A stretch of 64,000 nt of DNA from Ampullaceana balthica (taxonomy: Eukaryota; Mollusca; Gastropoda; Lymnaeidae). A program made the translations under genes and the position numbers. Location: positions 1,845,922-1,909,921 of the forward strand of contig CALYLW010000015.1 in assembly GCA_944989445.1 (NCBI GenBank). The letters are read 5' to 3'. Shown here one piece after another: positions 59,201 to 64,000 of the stretch. Below the pieces are notes generated by a model. It ran no database searches. It was not told the DNA's origin and saw only the letters and a list, made by a program, of their open reading frames with translations. Position 1 is the stretch's first letter; every line of letters starts with the position of its first letter.

Positions 59201-61946
59201 ATTGGGAAAATGATGTGAACATTAATGTGTGATTGTTTAGCTTAATGTCAGATAGTTGAACATTAATGAGTTATTATTGACATAAATATAGGTTAAAAAT
59301 TAAGCTAATTAAAAAGGTCTAGAAAGCTGGAATTAATAATGGTGTACGCTACAGTCAAATATCTAAATTTACAAATGTACACAAATCCCCATTTTGTTCC
59401 CAAATTTCCCCATTTCCACAGCAGATACAGAATCCAGCCGGAAGTTGAGGGAAGATTTTGCCAGAACGTGTTTTGAGACGCTGCTCCAGTTTTCTTTTGT
59501 CAGTGACACCGTGTCGGAGCAAGGTCAGCTGACACGTCTTGCCGTCATGTCACTGCTCAGGAGGTGCCACGATGTCATCACAAAATACGTTGAGGATGAG
59601 CGTCTCAGTGGCAAGTGTCCACTGCCCAGGTGACAACAACATTTCCAGATCAATTTTTTTAATGATATGAAAAACAGTTTTCTATGTAGATAGATTCGCC
59701 AAGTTGTCTGTTGAAAGATATAATTTATATCAAACATTACGAGCTTTTTCTATTTCATTGTATGAAATTTTGATTCTAAAAAAACTCTTCCTATTTAATT
59801 TTGTTGTGTGAGTTTGAGTCCCAAAAGATTAATGCCACCAAAAGAATTTCTTTCCTCCTTTAATTTATTCCTAATTAAAGATTAAATTTTATTTTACAAA
59901 GCAAAATTTAATTTATCAACACCACATAATTTATTTGGTGAGTTCTTAAATTGTAAAAAAAATGTTTAAGATAAAATGATAAATTCCAATTTTTTAAAGT
60001 TATTTCCCCTTACTTATGAGAGTTGTGGACAGACATTCACTAACATTCTCATCACATATTGATGACATAATCATCCCCATCCACTGTGTCCCCACCCCAC
60101 AGAGCCAGGCTGGTTGAAATGTCTTCTGTCCTCAAGGCTATCACAACACTGCTGCAGTCTCTCAAGAGAGCTCCCCAGGAGAATGGTAATAAGATTATCA
60201 ACATTCATTTCACAACTGGAACAAACTTTTGTCTTTTAGCTCTTTGGAAAGTTAAAATATAATTAAAATTGTTTGGTCTAAACTGTGGTAGATGATGTAT
60301 TCAATAAATCCTGACTAATGGTTGTGATGAATTTTTCCGACAGTTGAAATGAACGTGTGGCACCAGGTGATCAAGTTATACCCAGCGTTGGTGGAGTGTA
60401 CTACCTCCCCCTCCCCTCAGGTAAAGGTTATCTCACAATTACATAAATAAGTTGACCATGTATTGATATAGTTGACCATGTATTGATATAGTTGACCATG
60501 TATTGATATAGTTGACCATGTATTGATATAGTTGACCATGTATTGATATAGTTGACCATGTATTGATATAGTTGACCATGTATTGATATAGTTTGCAGAT
60601 AGAACTTAAGTAAAACGAGCAACCCTAAACCTTTGATTTCAACGTGAAGATGTTCACATTTAAAATATTAAAAACCAACTTCATGGTATTTCATTTAATT
60701 TGTATCAGTTCAGTCTAAAGTAACTTTGTATTAGTGCAGTTTAAAATAATTAACTTTGTATAAGTGCAGTCTAAAGTAACTTGGTATAAGTGCAGTCTAA
60801 AGTAACTTGGTATAAGTGCAGTCTAAAGTAACTTGGTATAAGTGCAGTCTAAAGTAACTTTGTATAAGTGCAGTCTAAAATAATTAACTTTGTATAAGTG
60901 CAGTCTAAAGTAATTAACTTTGATTCATCTAATAGCAGTACCATTTATAAATTATTTTATTGTAAGTTCATTGAATGTTATTATTTATTATTTGTTTTTA
61001 ATGGTAACTCGGGCATAGTATTTCTACACCATAAGAAAAATGATAACTATTATGAATGATTTTAATTACCGTATATACTCGTTTCATAGCCCGTTCGTTC
61101 ATAAGCCGACCCCACTTTTGGAAGAGAAAAGTATTAAAAGTCTATAACCCGCTCGCAAGCCGACCCCCCCCAATAATAATAGGACAGCGTAAACAAAATG
61201 GTACAAATTTTTTTTATAACTACAAGCTAAATCGGTCTTTATAATTGTTTACTTTGTACTGCCTATCTTTGTCTTTGTGCTCTTTGTTAGGTATTTTACA
61301 AAAAATTATTTGGTAAACAGTTGCGAAAGCGCTTACATTTACATTAAAATTCGTTGTTGAAAACAAAATTTGTAAAACAATTTATTTAAAAATTCACAAA
61401 AATAAATAAAAATTTTAAATAAGGTAAGTGCAGATGTTTAATAATATATTATGGCTTCTGGTAGAGCAGTCGAATCTTGTAGAATGTAGAAAAGGACCTT
61501 GATGATCTACAATAACAACACCGATATTCAATAGCCATGCAGAAATCACGTATGACCCGCTCGTAAGCCAACCCCCCAACTTTCCCCTCTAGATTTTGTC
61601 AAAAAAAGGTCGGCTTTAGAACGAGTATTTACGGTAATTTTTAAACCAAACCAGACATTTTATCCTTCCACAATATCATTTTATGCATATATATTTTTTA
61701 CCTTATTTTCCTCATTAAATTAAAGTCAGTGTCAGTAGCTATTGCACCATTTTCTTACCACTCAAGGAAACCTTTGCAAATAATTTTTTGTTGTTGTCGA
61801 CAGTCATTTAGAGATTTCCTACTTATCTCTTCCTCTTTTTCTGTCCATTTGTCAAACAGGTCTCTAAAGCACTGAGAGACGCCCTTCACGAATTCTGTGA
61901 CCTGTTAGCACCACCTAGCGCCACCACCATCCTCAATGGGAGATAA
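23149..61946 (+). CDS. MON2: MON2 homologue, C-terminal half (15 exons, gene span)
   Basis: MON2 is a large peripheral membrane protein of the trans-Golgi and endosomes, related to the BIG/GBF Arf-GEFs but lacking a Sec7 catalytic domain. It works with DOPEY/Dop1 in endosome-to-Golgi traffic. The 15 exons listed separately total 2643 bases, 880 codons plus a TAA stop, in one continuous frame. Conserved blocks recognised in order include [104 protein letters not shown] and the C-terminal KLYPALVEC block. The family is about 1700 residues long, so roughly half is present. Every intron is GT-AG and every phase matches. The N-terminal half was not found in the window. An antisense bZIP gene sits inside the longest intron. 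Confidence 0.95.
23377..23462. repeat. 12-bp repeat, 7 units, MON2 intron
   Basis: Perfect ctataatgttct units in the intron after exon a. Confidence 0.95.
23606..23781 (+). CDS. MON2: MON2 exon b
   Basis: 176 bases reading [20 protein letters not shown] to [13 protein letters not shown], entering in phase 0 and leaving two bases of a glycine codon. The acceptor is cctccccag and the donor is gtaaca. A diverged copy of about 21 bases from near the end of this exon reappears in the following intron at 23829-23849. Confidence 0.92.
23905..24352. repeat. 36-bp repeat with 50-bp higher-order units
   Basis: Basic unit aaagcattccaaaatatact plus tggctaaccatgaagt. Later units gained gatttcccgt and amplified as a longer block four times. 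Confidence 0.9.
25086..26684 (-). pseudogene. Decayed two-exon gene of an unnamed multicopy invertebrate family
   Basis: I recognise a recurrent uncharacterised protein family of invertebrate genomes but know no function. Exon 1 (26684-26453) has cysteine pairs CYVCGQF and [10 protein letters not shown] around an H-x3-C, suggesting a zinc-binding module. A GT-AG intron (26452-26230) leads to exon 2, starting [20 protein letters not shown] with another CYFC pair. Damage is visible: a TAG near 26093 with a frame change around it, and a large internal deletion near 25760 that joins QRKRHQ directly to the [12 protein letters not shown] region. The rest is intact as [20 protein letters not shown] to the stop at 25086, with [17 protein letters not shown]. 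The retained intron argues against a retrocopy. It lies in the intron between MON2 exons b and c. Confidence 0.65.
26685..28290. other. Intronic sequence without recognised gene
   Basis: A run of gttctggaagtttc-like imperfect repeats lies at 26780-26890. The rest is AT-rich and unremarkable. Confidence 0.4.
28293..28790. repeat. About 39-bp minisatellite with 46-bp variants, ends near the acceptor of MON2 exon c
   Basis: The unit begins gtagcagtaacatatacacc; some units have an extra tatgtctta. About 12 units. The array stops roughly 20 bases before exon c. Confidence 0.93.
28810..28972 (+). CDS. MON2: MON2 exon c, 3' end seeds a tandem array
   Basis: 163 bases. The first T completes the glycine codon, then [20 protein letters not shown] through [10 protein letters not shown]. 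The acceptor is gtgtttcag. The donor is gtaggt. The last 26 exon bases plus the first 7 intron bases form the unit of the 33-bp array that follows, so the exon has many downstream donor copies. Confidence 0.94.
28947..29420 (+). repeat. 33-bp array of exon c end plus 5' splice site, about 14 units
   Basis: Each unit is the last 26 bases of exon c (ending ggattactg) followed by a 7-base intron start, usually gtaggtc. Units after the true donor begin at 29006, 29039, 29072, 29105 and so on, every 33 bases. The frame through the unit, [11 protein letters not shown], stays open to a TGA at 29213. Confidence 0.97.
29581..29862 (+). CDS. MON2: MON2 exon d, 3' end seeds a second tandem array
   Basis: 282 bases, 94 codons, phase 0 to phase 0, starting [12 protein letters not shown] and ending [10 protein letters not shown]. 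It contains the highly conserved block [20 protein letters not shown]. The acceptor is ctccctttag and the donor is CAG/gtaagt. The last 21 exon bases plus 8 intron bases form the 29-bp unit of the array that follows. Confidence 0.95.
29842..30676 (+). repeat. 29-bp array of exon d end plus 5' splice site, about 28 units
   Basis: Each unit is the last 21 bases of exon d (tggcacaatgttctatggca and g) plus 8 intron bases, mostly gtgagtca. Nearly every unit has CAG/gtgagt, a full donor consensus. A ggcag/gtcag variant is spread in blocks. Confidence 0.97.
30890..31088 (+). CDS. MON2: MON2 exon e
   Basis: 199 bases reading [39 protein letters not shown] and [19 protein letters not shown]. It enters in phase 0 and leaves one base. 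The acceptor is ccttccaag and the donor is gtgcgt. This is one of the most conserved MON2 segments. Confidence 0.95.
31280..31698. mobile_element. hAT-type MITE, CAGAGGTGTGAAAAATGC ends
   Basis: The left end CAGAGGTG and right end CAACCCTG, with GGCC-rich subterminal blocks, resemble widespread hAT non-autonomous elements. The flanking 8-mers tgtaagat and ttttagat agree at 6 of 8. It lies in the intron between MON2 exons e and f and contains a short 11-bp gtgtaatagag repeat at 31436-31470. Confidence 0.55.
31777..31998 (+). repeat. About 44-52-bp array of acceptor-like units, 5 units
   Basis: The unit contains ttgtcatggttctattcaac then tgta(g). The last, degenerate unit ends in the true acceptor of MON2 exon f. 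Confidence 0.88.
32005..32615 (+). CDS. MON2: MON2 exon f, longest exon (611 bp)
   Basis: Two bases complete the glycine codon, then [34 protein letters not shown], a serine-rich poorly conserved linker, [20 protein letters not shown] and a last segment ending AMDTLIK. The donor is gtaaaa after AAG. The acceptor ctattcaccag is the last degenerate unit of a tandem array of acceptor-like sequences. A single long exon here is plausible; no internal intron is needed to keep the frame. Confidence 0.95.
32914..33072. repeat. 33-bp minisatellite, 5 units
   Basis: The unit begins gatgtgatgttcattgatca. Confidence 0.95.
33105..33550 (+). repeat. Dispersed repeat family X, copy 1 (rearranged)
   Basis: It contains agatcgatcgaatgtactg, ctctatgtagcatgttaat, gcgtattatattgaacaa and ggattgtcgtgcaatgc, which also occur in the copies near 35.7 and 52.5 kb. 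Internal order differs: the gctgaaatttagcaggcag block falls in the middle here. The class is unknown. Confidence 0.6.
33788..34590 (+). repeat. 32-bp pyrimidine-rich minisatellite, about 25 units, ends at exon g
   Basis: The unit begins tgtctcacctatcacttaca, with cttcca and cttaca variants. The last unit runs to 4 bases before the acceptor AG region of MON2 exon g. Confidence 0.96.
34595..34738 (+). CDS. MON2: MON2 exon g
   Basis: 144 bases, 48 codons, phase 0 to 0, [19 protein letters not shown] to FGIVRGPQ. The donor is gttagt. The acceptor ccctgaag has a weak pyrimidine tract of its own. The upstream pyrimidines come from the last unit of the 32-bp array that ends at the exon edge. Confidence 0.92.
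34859..34987 (+). CDS. MON2: MON2 exon h
   Basis: 129 bases, 43 codons, [19 protein letters not shown] to LQNILK. The acceptor is atcctttgcag and the donor is gtaagt. The next exon lies about 21.5 kb away, across the giant intron that contains the antisense bZIP gene. Both sides are phase 0, and the joined reading [19 protein letters not shown] matches the order known in MON2. Confidence 0.94.
35381..35530. repeat. 34-bp repeat, about 4.5 units
   Basis: The unit begins agtcagcctcctaatacatt. A 23-bp duplication of gctatagtttatcactgg lies just upstream at about 35266-35312. Confidence 0.92.
35680..36130 (+). repeat. Dispersed repeat family X, copy 2
   Basis: It starts near gtaagctagcgagctgaaat, continues through gtgcgtattatattgaac and ends near aacttgttttttacggg. 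It is colinear with the copy at 52.47 kb. No coding capacity is evident. Confidence 0.65.
36325..36750. repeat. 32-bp minisatellite, about 13 units
   Basis: The unit begins agatttactagagaaacaca. Confidence 0.95.
36953..37036. repeat. 21-bp repeat, 4 units
   Basis: The unit begins aagtttctgacttaagttga. Confidence 0.95.
37037..37851. other. AT-rich intronic sequence
   Basis: Nothing recognised. Confidence 0.4.
37852..38048. repeat. 28-bp minisatellite, 7 units
   Basis: The unit begins atgtgcactgtgttgacaaa. Confidence 0.95.
38347..38452. repeat. About 34-bp repeat, 3 units
   Basis: The unit begins agctggacattaacatgacc. Confidence 0.9.
38465..38682. repeat. Degenerate MITE of the AATGTTCCCT family with internal duplication
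   Basis: It shares actcgtgtgcaaagttg with the MITE at 55.6 kb and ends gagagaacattg. A 41-bp segment containing ggtaactctagtagagtg is duplicated in tandem at 38567-38652. Confidence 0.45.
39412..39540. repeat. 26-bp repeat, 5 units
   Basis: The unit begins acatcaaatccaagcaggta. Confidence 0.9.
39589..39816. repeat. 57-bp repeat, 4 units
   Basis: The unit begins cacactccagattgggtcta. Copies are almost identical. Confidence 0.95.
39879..40045. repeat. 33-bp repeat, 5 units, parent of the adjacent 21-bp array
   Basis: The unit contains caataacccgaggctgtatc. Removing 12 bases (atcaataacccg region) gives the 21-bp unit that follows. Confidence 0.95.
40046..40677. repeat. 21-bp minisatellite, 30 perfect units
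   Basis: The unit is ggctgtatctactattggtc plus a. No variant was seen. The minus strand reads CCAAT once per unit. Confidence 0.97.
40713..40934. repeat. 28-bp minisatellite, 8 units
   Basis: The unit begins ttctcccatgtgcatccagg and ends ggaagtaa. It lies downstream of the bZIP gene. Confidence 0.95.
40925..41094. repeat. 56-bp array containing the bZIP 3' coding end, 3 units
   Basis: Each unit holds, on the minus strand, the last codons LSKRLMLFD, the stop TGA and about 25 bases of 3' flank. The true gene end is the third unit at 41041-41094. The tccaggggaagtaa stretch is shared with the 28-bp array next to it. Confidence 0.95.
41065..42462 (-). CDS. bZIP transcription factor, NFIL3/PAR/CES-2-like, single exon
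   Basis: 465 residues, uninterrupted. The ATG at 42460-42462 sits in a strong ACCGCC initiation context; the open frame runs a little further upstream only from a GTG. The C-terminal bZIP occupies about residues 401-465. Its basic region (about 407-423) has the NESAKRSR core, preceded by EKRRKN, and the leucine zipper runs to the C-terminus. The basic region resembles E4BP4/NFIL3, PAR and nematode CES-2 factors, so a nuclear DNA-binding dimer is expected. The N-terminal part is rich in Gln, His and Ser and carries SFPNSLQQ twice. Two FQ(Y/H)P(I/V)KKE motifs at about 305-330 fit sumoylation consensus sites. The gene lies antisense in the giant MON2 intron. Its last codons, stop and 3' flank are duplicated in a tandem array. 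Exact subfamily is unresolved; giant-like factors are an alternative. Confidence 0.9.
   Translation of the reverse strand: MSKGRPINNIRVLEGERPFKYYNPELPSSSLLFLDPRSDPSNSSMSTSLSDFMQQRQQQINQHQRHDFHQQQPMNLAEHQRHQAAGHISHAHQQGFSRDYRLPQQDGPSSMLSADHYGYDDLDIVSSSLIGESLREDMNMGSGGSGQEQPPNFMMPTRNMVRNASSSSLSGLQEQLSMLYDANMPSFPNSLQQDSASSMASFPNSLQQAASSNAFRNSQHSMVPVSGGYSTYHSPQQQAVAASSGNASYPSSLQAGPSTCRMSPDAMNLAYQHHMLSISQQYQAGVSSSSRLPAEGAAASVNTPFQYPIKKEGNNQSSAVTLFQHPVKKEEDQEDRRSVLSPSLSPASVHSPSSSHSGSLASQRRPAKRSYSECSTASNPQDQPSTSGSDDTTRGCGAQTDNAYIEKRRKNNESAKRSREARRTKEELVALRVLSLEEENMKLMTTIHMLENEMRDLSKRLMLFD
42496..44721. other. 5' flank of the bZIP gene and AT-rich sequence
   Basis: No TATA box or other promoter element could be supported. 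A short direct repeat containing atcgcagcgccaccta and acaacgggaat occurs at about 43520-43570 and again at 43910-43955, probably part of a dispersed repeat. Confidence 0.4.
44722..46176. repeat. 24-bp minisatellite, about 60 units, largest array by copy number
   Basis: The unit begins tgactgtgtgtttgttgttt. Three forms (ttttggt, tttgggt, tttggtt) are interspersed. The plus strand is almost free of C. The 24-bp period leaves several frames open on both strands for about 500 codons. Confidence 0.97.
46366..46456. repeat. 19-bp repeat, about 4 units
   Basis: The unit is aaaaggtgtgtagttagtt. Confidence 0.9.
46660..46901. repeat. 35-bp minisatellite, 7 units, with CCAAT and TGACGTCC per unit
   Basis: The unit begins gatcgacacaccaatgtgta and continues ttccatgacgtccat. 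The first unit has tgacacc in place of tgacgtc. Confidence 0.95.
46902..48261. other. Intronic sequence without recognised gene
   Basis: Several CG-containing stretches at 47640-47800 and 47880-48000 stand out from the AT-rich surroundings, but no gene could be supported. Confidence 0.35.
48262..48570. repeat. 42-44-bp minisatellite, 7 units
   Basis: The unit contains cacagacagacacagagaag; copies alternate between two lengths. Confidence 0.95.
49096..49428. repeat. 36-bp minisatellite, 9 units
   Basis: The unit begins gttacgaagacctttatatc. Confidence 0.95.
49430..50684. other. Non-coding sequence upstream of the LINE tail
   Basis: A 22-bp repeat (agatgattattttacttc) occurs at 50052-50100. 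Otherwise nothing recognised. Confidence 0.4.
50685..52148 (-). mobile_element. 5'-truncated CR1/L2-like LINE
   Basis: A long open reading frame (ATG at 52010, stop at 50874) continues upstream in frame to about 52148, where homology stops. It has [29 protein letters not shown], the FADD box in SFADDTQLY, and the CR1/L2-type C-terminal signature [19 protein letters not shown]. The 3' tail, read on the minus strand, contains a GCGCTGTGAG-type motif and ends in an ATT microsatellite near 50690, which is typical of these elements. The frame is intact, so the insertion is relatively young. It lacks the endonuclease and cannot be autonomous. Confidence 0.88.
52470..52880 (+). repeat. Dispersed repeat family X, copy 3
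   Basis: Colinear with the copy at 35.7 kb: gctagcgagctgaaat, gataaaaacgatg, gtgcgtattatattgaac, ggattgtcttgcgcta, aacttgtttttttacggg. It may be a MITE or a LINE tail. A 70-base cagtggcgtcac to gtgacgcctctg segment lies just upstream at 52379. Confidence 0.65.
53491..53697. mobile_element. hAT-type MITE, CAGTGATGGCGAACC ends
   Basis: The left end CAGTGATGGCGAACCTATGG and the right end ggctcgcccccactg form inverted termini of a common hAT-like type. No convincing 8-bp duplication was found. Confidence 0.5.
53832..54173. repeat. 14-bp minisatellite, about 24 units
   Basis: The unit is agttacctaaccag, with aaccaaa, aacctaa and aaacaaa variants mixed in blocks. Confidence 0.95.
54558..55198. 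repeat. 15-bp minisatellite, about 43 units
   Basis: The unit is aacatcagtaaatct, with a cataacat variant recurring. One extra T at about 54601 shifts the phase once. Confidence 0.95.
55334..56109. mobile_element. hAT-type MITE with TAGGGCTG ends and perfect 8-bp TSD
   Basis: Terminal inverted repeats TAGGGCTG and CAGCCCTA enclose AT-rich arms full of ttaacgattaat motifs. The flanks are gttatttg on both sides (55326-55333 and 56110-56117), a perfect 8-bp target duplication. A second MITE is nested inside at 55580-55743. A truncated inverted relative lies at about 15505-15780. Confidence 0.8.
55580..55743. mobile_element. Nested MITE, CAATGTTCCCT family
   Basis: Ends CAATGTTCCCT and AGGGAACATTG, flanked by ccaccatg and ctaccatg (7 of 8). 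It is inserted within the TAGGGCTG element, so it is younger than its host. Confidence 0.75.
56467..56584 (+). CDS. MON2: MON2 exon i
   Basis: 118 bases reading [20 protein letters not shown] to VGLPVARQN, leaving one base. The acceptor is tctccccag and the donor is gtaagc. It follows the giant intron. Confidence 0.93.
56710..56855. repeat. 29-bp repeat, 5 units, MON2 intron
   Basis: The unit begins tagaatataggccaagatta. Confidence 0.92.
57459..57525 (+). CDS. MON2: MON2 exon j
   Basis: 67 bases reading [20 protein letters not shown] then SQ, leaving two bases. The acceptor is ccctttcag and the donor is gtgagt. The short exon carries the conserved MWxELAxxFEDFLF motif of MON2. Confidence 0.92.
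57826..58163. mobile_element. hAT-type MITE with GGTTCCCAACC ends
   Basis: Left terminus CATAGGTTCCCAACC and right terminus, inverted, CCCAGGTTCCCAATC. The 8-bp flanks ctctagtt and ctcaagtt match at 7 of 8. The ends resemble SPIN-like hAT elements, a group known for horizontal spread. It lies in the intron between MON2 exons j and k. Confidence 0.7.
58580..58925 (+). repeat. 26-28-bp minisatellite, about 12 units, ends at MON2 exon k
   Basis: The unit begins aacaccaattcacctatttg. The array runs to the acceptor region of exon k, whose ccctttcaccttgtccacag looks like a decayed last unit. Confidence 0.93.
58941..59128 (+). CDS. MON2: MON2 exon k
   Basis: 188 bases reading [39 protein letters not shown] and [11 protein letters not shown]. 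It leaves one base. The donor is gtgagt. The acceptor ccttgtccacag lies inside what looks like the degenerate last unit of the tandem array just upstream. Confidence 0.93.
59422..59629 (+). CDS. MON2: MON2 exon l, tandem NAGNAG acceptor
   Basis: 208 bases reading [19 protein letters not shown] through [15 protein letters not shown], leaving AG of an arginine codon. The acceptor is ccacagcag, where either AG could be used. The first gives Ala-Asp and the second removes only the alanine. The donor is gtgaca. Confidence 0.94.
60103..60185 (+). CDS. MON2: MON2 exon m
   Basis: 83 bases reading [20 protein letters not shown] to RAPQEN, leaving one base. The acceptor is caccccacag and the donor is gtaata. 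Confidence 0.92.
60344..60420 (+). CDS. MON2: MON2 exon n
   Basis: 77 bases reading [19 protein letters not shown] then TTSPSPQ, ending in phase 0. The acceptor is ttccgacag and the donor is gtaaag. A 20-bp array starts about 27 bases into the next intron, but it carries no exon sequence. Confidence 0.92.
60447..60592. repeat. 20-bp minisatellite, about 7 units
   Basis: Perfect gttgaccatgtattgatata units in the last intron, close to the exon n donor. Confidence 0.96.
60712..60925. repeat. 24-bp repeat with longer variants, about 8 units
   Basis: The unit contains gtataagtgcagtctaaagt; some units carry an extra taatta. Confidence 0.92.
61065..61638. mobile_element. TIR element with ATTACCGTATATACTCG ends
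   Basis: The left end attaccgtatatactcg and right end cgagtatttacggtaat are inverted repeats. Internal flanks repeat ataagccgacccc on one side and its complement on the other. No transposase is seen. It lies in the last MON2 intron. Confidence 0.6.
61860..61946 (+). CDS. MON2: MON2 last coding exon
   Basis: 87 bases, 28 codons and TAA at 61944-61946, reading [20 protein letters not shown] to LNGR. The acceptor is gtcaaacag after a pyrimidine-rich stretch. The sequence matches the C-terminal end of MON2. Confidence 0.93.
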   Translation, partial: VSKALRDALHEFCDLLAPPSATTILNGR

Positions 61947-62365
61947 TTCAACTATGATTATGCTACTTGTTTATCAAACTTTTATTTTTTTGTTTATGTT
62001 TCATTATAAAGTTTATCATTCAATATTCTTGTCAAATTGAAGCACAGTGCAAATACAAAATAACCTGTTAATATTCATTACATAAGGATAATTGCAAAAA
62101 TTCAAAATTGACCTTTCATAAATTGGTGTTGTAAAGTCAATGTGAGTTTCACACAAGGTTTGCTATACTGACACTAGATAATTAAAGTTAAGCTGCAAAC
62201 TGGTATCACAGTGTTGAAGCAGTATTCAGTCTGTTACTGTTTTTTGTAACATTAATCATGACCATTATTTGATAGAGTCATTGTATGTAAACACTGATGC
62301 ATTATAGAGGAGAGCGCATTTGTTCTGCTATCAGGATCATTAAATTTGTTTGTAATGCAACAACA
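61947..62365 (+). other. Probable MON2 3' untranslated region
   Basis: AT-rich sequence following the MON2 stop. By eye there is no AATAAA here, but ATTAAA occurs near 62181 and at 62339-62344, the latter followed by a GT-containing stretch. The end of the transcript is a guess. Confidence 0.35.
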
Positions 62366-62656
62366 AAGATGTGCTTGAACTTTCCTGTTTATCATCATCT
62401 ATGGCACTACAGCGATTGAAGGGCCCTTTCCTGTTTATAAATTGTTCTAATATGGTGGGCAAGATTGAAACACGGCAAAAGTTTTTCGGCTTAAATATTT
62501 AAAAAATGTTCGCCATTGGAACAAATAGGACATTTTTGTTTACGTTTTCTATGTTTGCTACTATCACACCTGCCTAAGCCTTGGGGATATAAATGCATAT
62601 GTGCATCACACGACCTATCAACATTGTATTTATAACTGCCCTCTGTATTTCTAACA

Positions 62657-62815
62657 GCACACCTGTACAGATGTTTGTAGCAGCACTTCTGTACAGATGT
62701 TTGTAGCAGCACTTCTGTACAGATGTTTGTAACAGTACACCTGTACAGATGTTTGTAACAGCACACCTGTACAGATGTTTGTAACAGTACACCTGTACAG
62801 TTGTTCTAACACCAC
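62657..62815. repeat. 26-bp repeat, 6 units
   Basis: The unit begins cacctgtacagatgtttgta. Confidence 0.93.
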
Positions 62816-63021
62816 ACCTGTACACTCTAAAGATTAGAGGATTGACTACTTATATTCTCGCTAGAGAACCCAACATTAACACTGTTTATGTATGCATGCA
62901 GCACCACATTATTATACATATATCCAAAGTTCATTTTCTTAAACATTTTTTTTTACTGAGTTGTGTAAAACTTAGAGGGCCTAGTTCTACCATCAACATT
63001 GAAGGCTCATAAGTATGGCCC

Positions 63022-63103
63022 ATGTTTACCTGGCCATGATCATGTTTACCTGGCCATGATCATGTGTACCTGGCCATGATCATGTTTACCTGGCCATGAT
63101 CAT
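63022..63103. repeat. 20-bp repeat, 4 units
   Basis: The unit is tttacctggccatgatcatg, each with a ccatgatcatg palindromic core. Confidence 0.93.
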
Positions 63104-63335
63104 GTGTAAAGCTTCATCACTGCAAAGATGTCCTGAAATGGCATTTGAGTTTGATTATTTTCTAATCCAGATTTAAAATTTATGACATTGTGAAACTCTC
63201 ACTGTTTCAGCCAAACCGATTTTAACAAGTGCACCTGCAAAATGTAAACAAATTTTAAAAATGAATATGGTGAGCTGTTGTTTTATATAAGCTGTGCAGT
63301 TTTGATAATCATTGACTGTTAGGCCATTATGATCA

Positions 63336-63448
63336 TAGATGTAATAAAAGGAGAGTCTGGAATGTGGGGTCATAATTTGAACTCAAGGTTCAATGATAAA
63401 ATAGATGTAATCGAAGGAGAGTCTGGAATGTGGGGTCATCATTTCAAC
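63336..63448. repeat. About 62-bp spaced direct duplication
   Basis: Two copies of ggagagtctggaatgtgggg, with related flanks. Confidence 0.85.
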
Positions 63449-64000
63449 TCAACTTTCTGAGATATGAGAAGATAGCACTAACACAAGAGTAACCTTGGCA
63501 AATATTTTTGGGGAAATACAATGTGAGAAGCATAAATCTTATTTCAAATGTTTAAAAAAAAATATAAACTTACTTTTATGCTTTTATCTTCTTTGATAAA
63601 TCAATGAATAGTTGTTTGTTATTTTTAACTATGTGGTTTATTTATTTTGATAATTTCTTTCCATTACATGTTAAATGAAATGCTAAAATAAATAGTGTCA
63701 CCCCCCCCCCAAAGCTCTTTAAACGTTGAAGAAAAATCTAGTAAGCTGATAATAATTATTAGTTTTTTTTAAGTCCTAAAAAGGTAGTTAACTTTTAAAA
63801 AAGGAAAATAATATTTAATTGTTTTTGTTAAATAAGTTGTAATGAAAAATAACAAAAAAGTTTTTAAAAGGTAAAAAAAATTAAATTGTTTCATTTTATA
63901 TGATGTAATGATAAATAAAATTAGTTTGATGTTAATTCTCGATAGTTGTTTCTCATAAAAACTGCCTATCTGAGTGATGCTTTACGTTAAAATTCCATTT

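Overview
The window is animal nuclear DNA. A spliced gene with GT-AG introns, non-LTR retrotransposons, hAT-type and Helitron-type transposons, tRNA-derived SINE-like units and a very high density of minisatellites all point to a metazoan. A lophotrochozoan, most likely a gastropod mollusc, is my inference from general character, not from a marker I can prove.

The backbone is the 3' half of MON2, the trans-Golgi/endosome trafficking scaffold related to the BIG/GBF Arf-GEFs. It runs on the + strand as 15 recognised coding exons from 23149 to the stop codon at 61946. The exons join in frame into 880 codons plus a stop, and all 14 introns obey GT-AG. No earlier MON2 exon was recognised upstream, so positions 1-23148 are probably a long upstream intron or lie beyond an assembly change. 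One MON2 intron (34988-56466, about 21.5 kb) holds a complete single-exon bZIP transcription factor gene in antisense orientation (41065-42462, minus strand), resembling the NFIL3/PAR/CES-2 group.

Layout: 1-12.4 kb is almost entirely tandem arrays with one SINE-like unit and one MITE. 12.6-14.5 kb holds a decayed non-LTR retrotransposon. 15.9-18.3 kb is a hAT-like element into which two head-to-tail Helitron-like copies, each with a tRNA-like unit, have inserted. 19-23 kb holds arrays and TC microsatellites. 23.1-35.0 kb holds MON2 exons 1-8 of this window, with a decayed two-exon gene of an unnamed multicopy family on the minus strand at 25.1-26.7 kb. 35-56.5 kb is the giant intron with the bZIP gene, a 60-unit 24-bp array, a CR1/L2-like LINE and nested MITEs. 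56.5-62 kb holds the last seven MON2 exons. 62-64 kb is 3' flank.

The most unusual signal is the relation between tandem arrays and gene boundaries. Two arrays (28947-29420 and 29842-30676) have repeat units made of the last 21-26 exon bases plus the first 7-8 intron bases, so each unit re-creates a 5' splice site. Four further arrays end at or within about 20 bases of 3' splice sites. At the bZIP gene, the last codons and the stop codon are themselves copied into a 56-bp tandem array. The window therefore looks like a case of exon-edge-seeded minisatellites. Summing my own array boundaries gives about 18 kb of tandem repeats, roughly 28 percent of the window.
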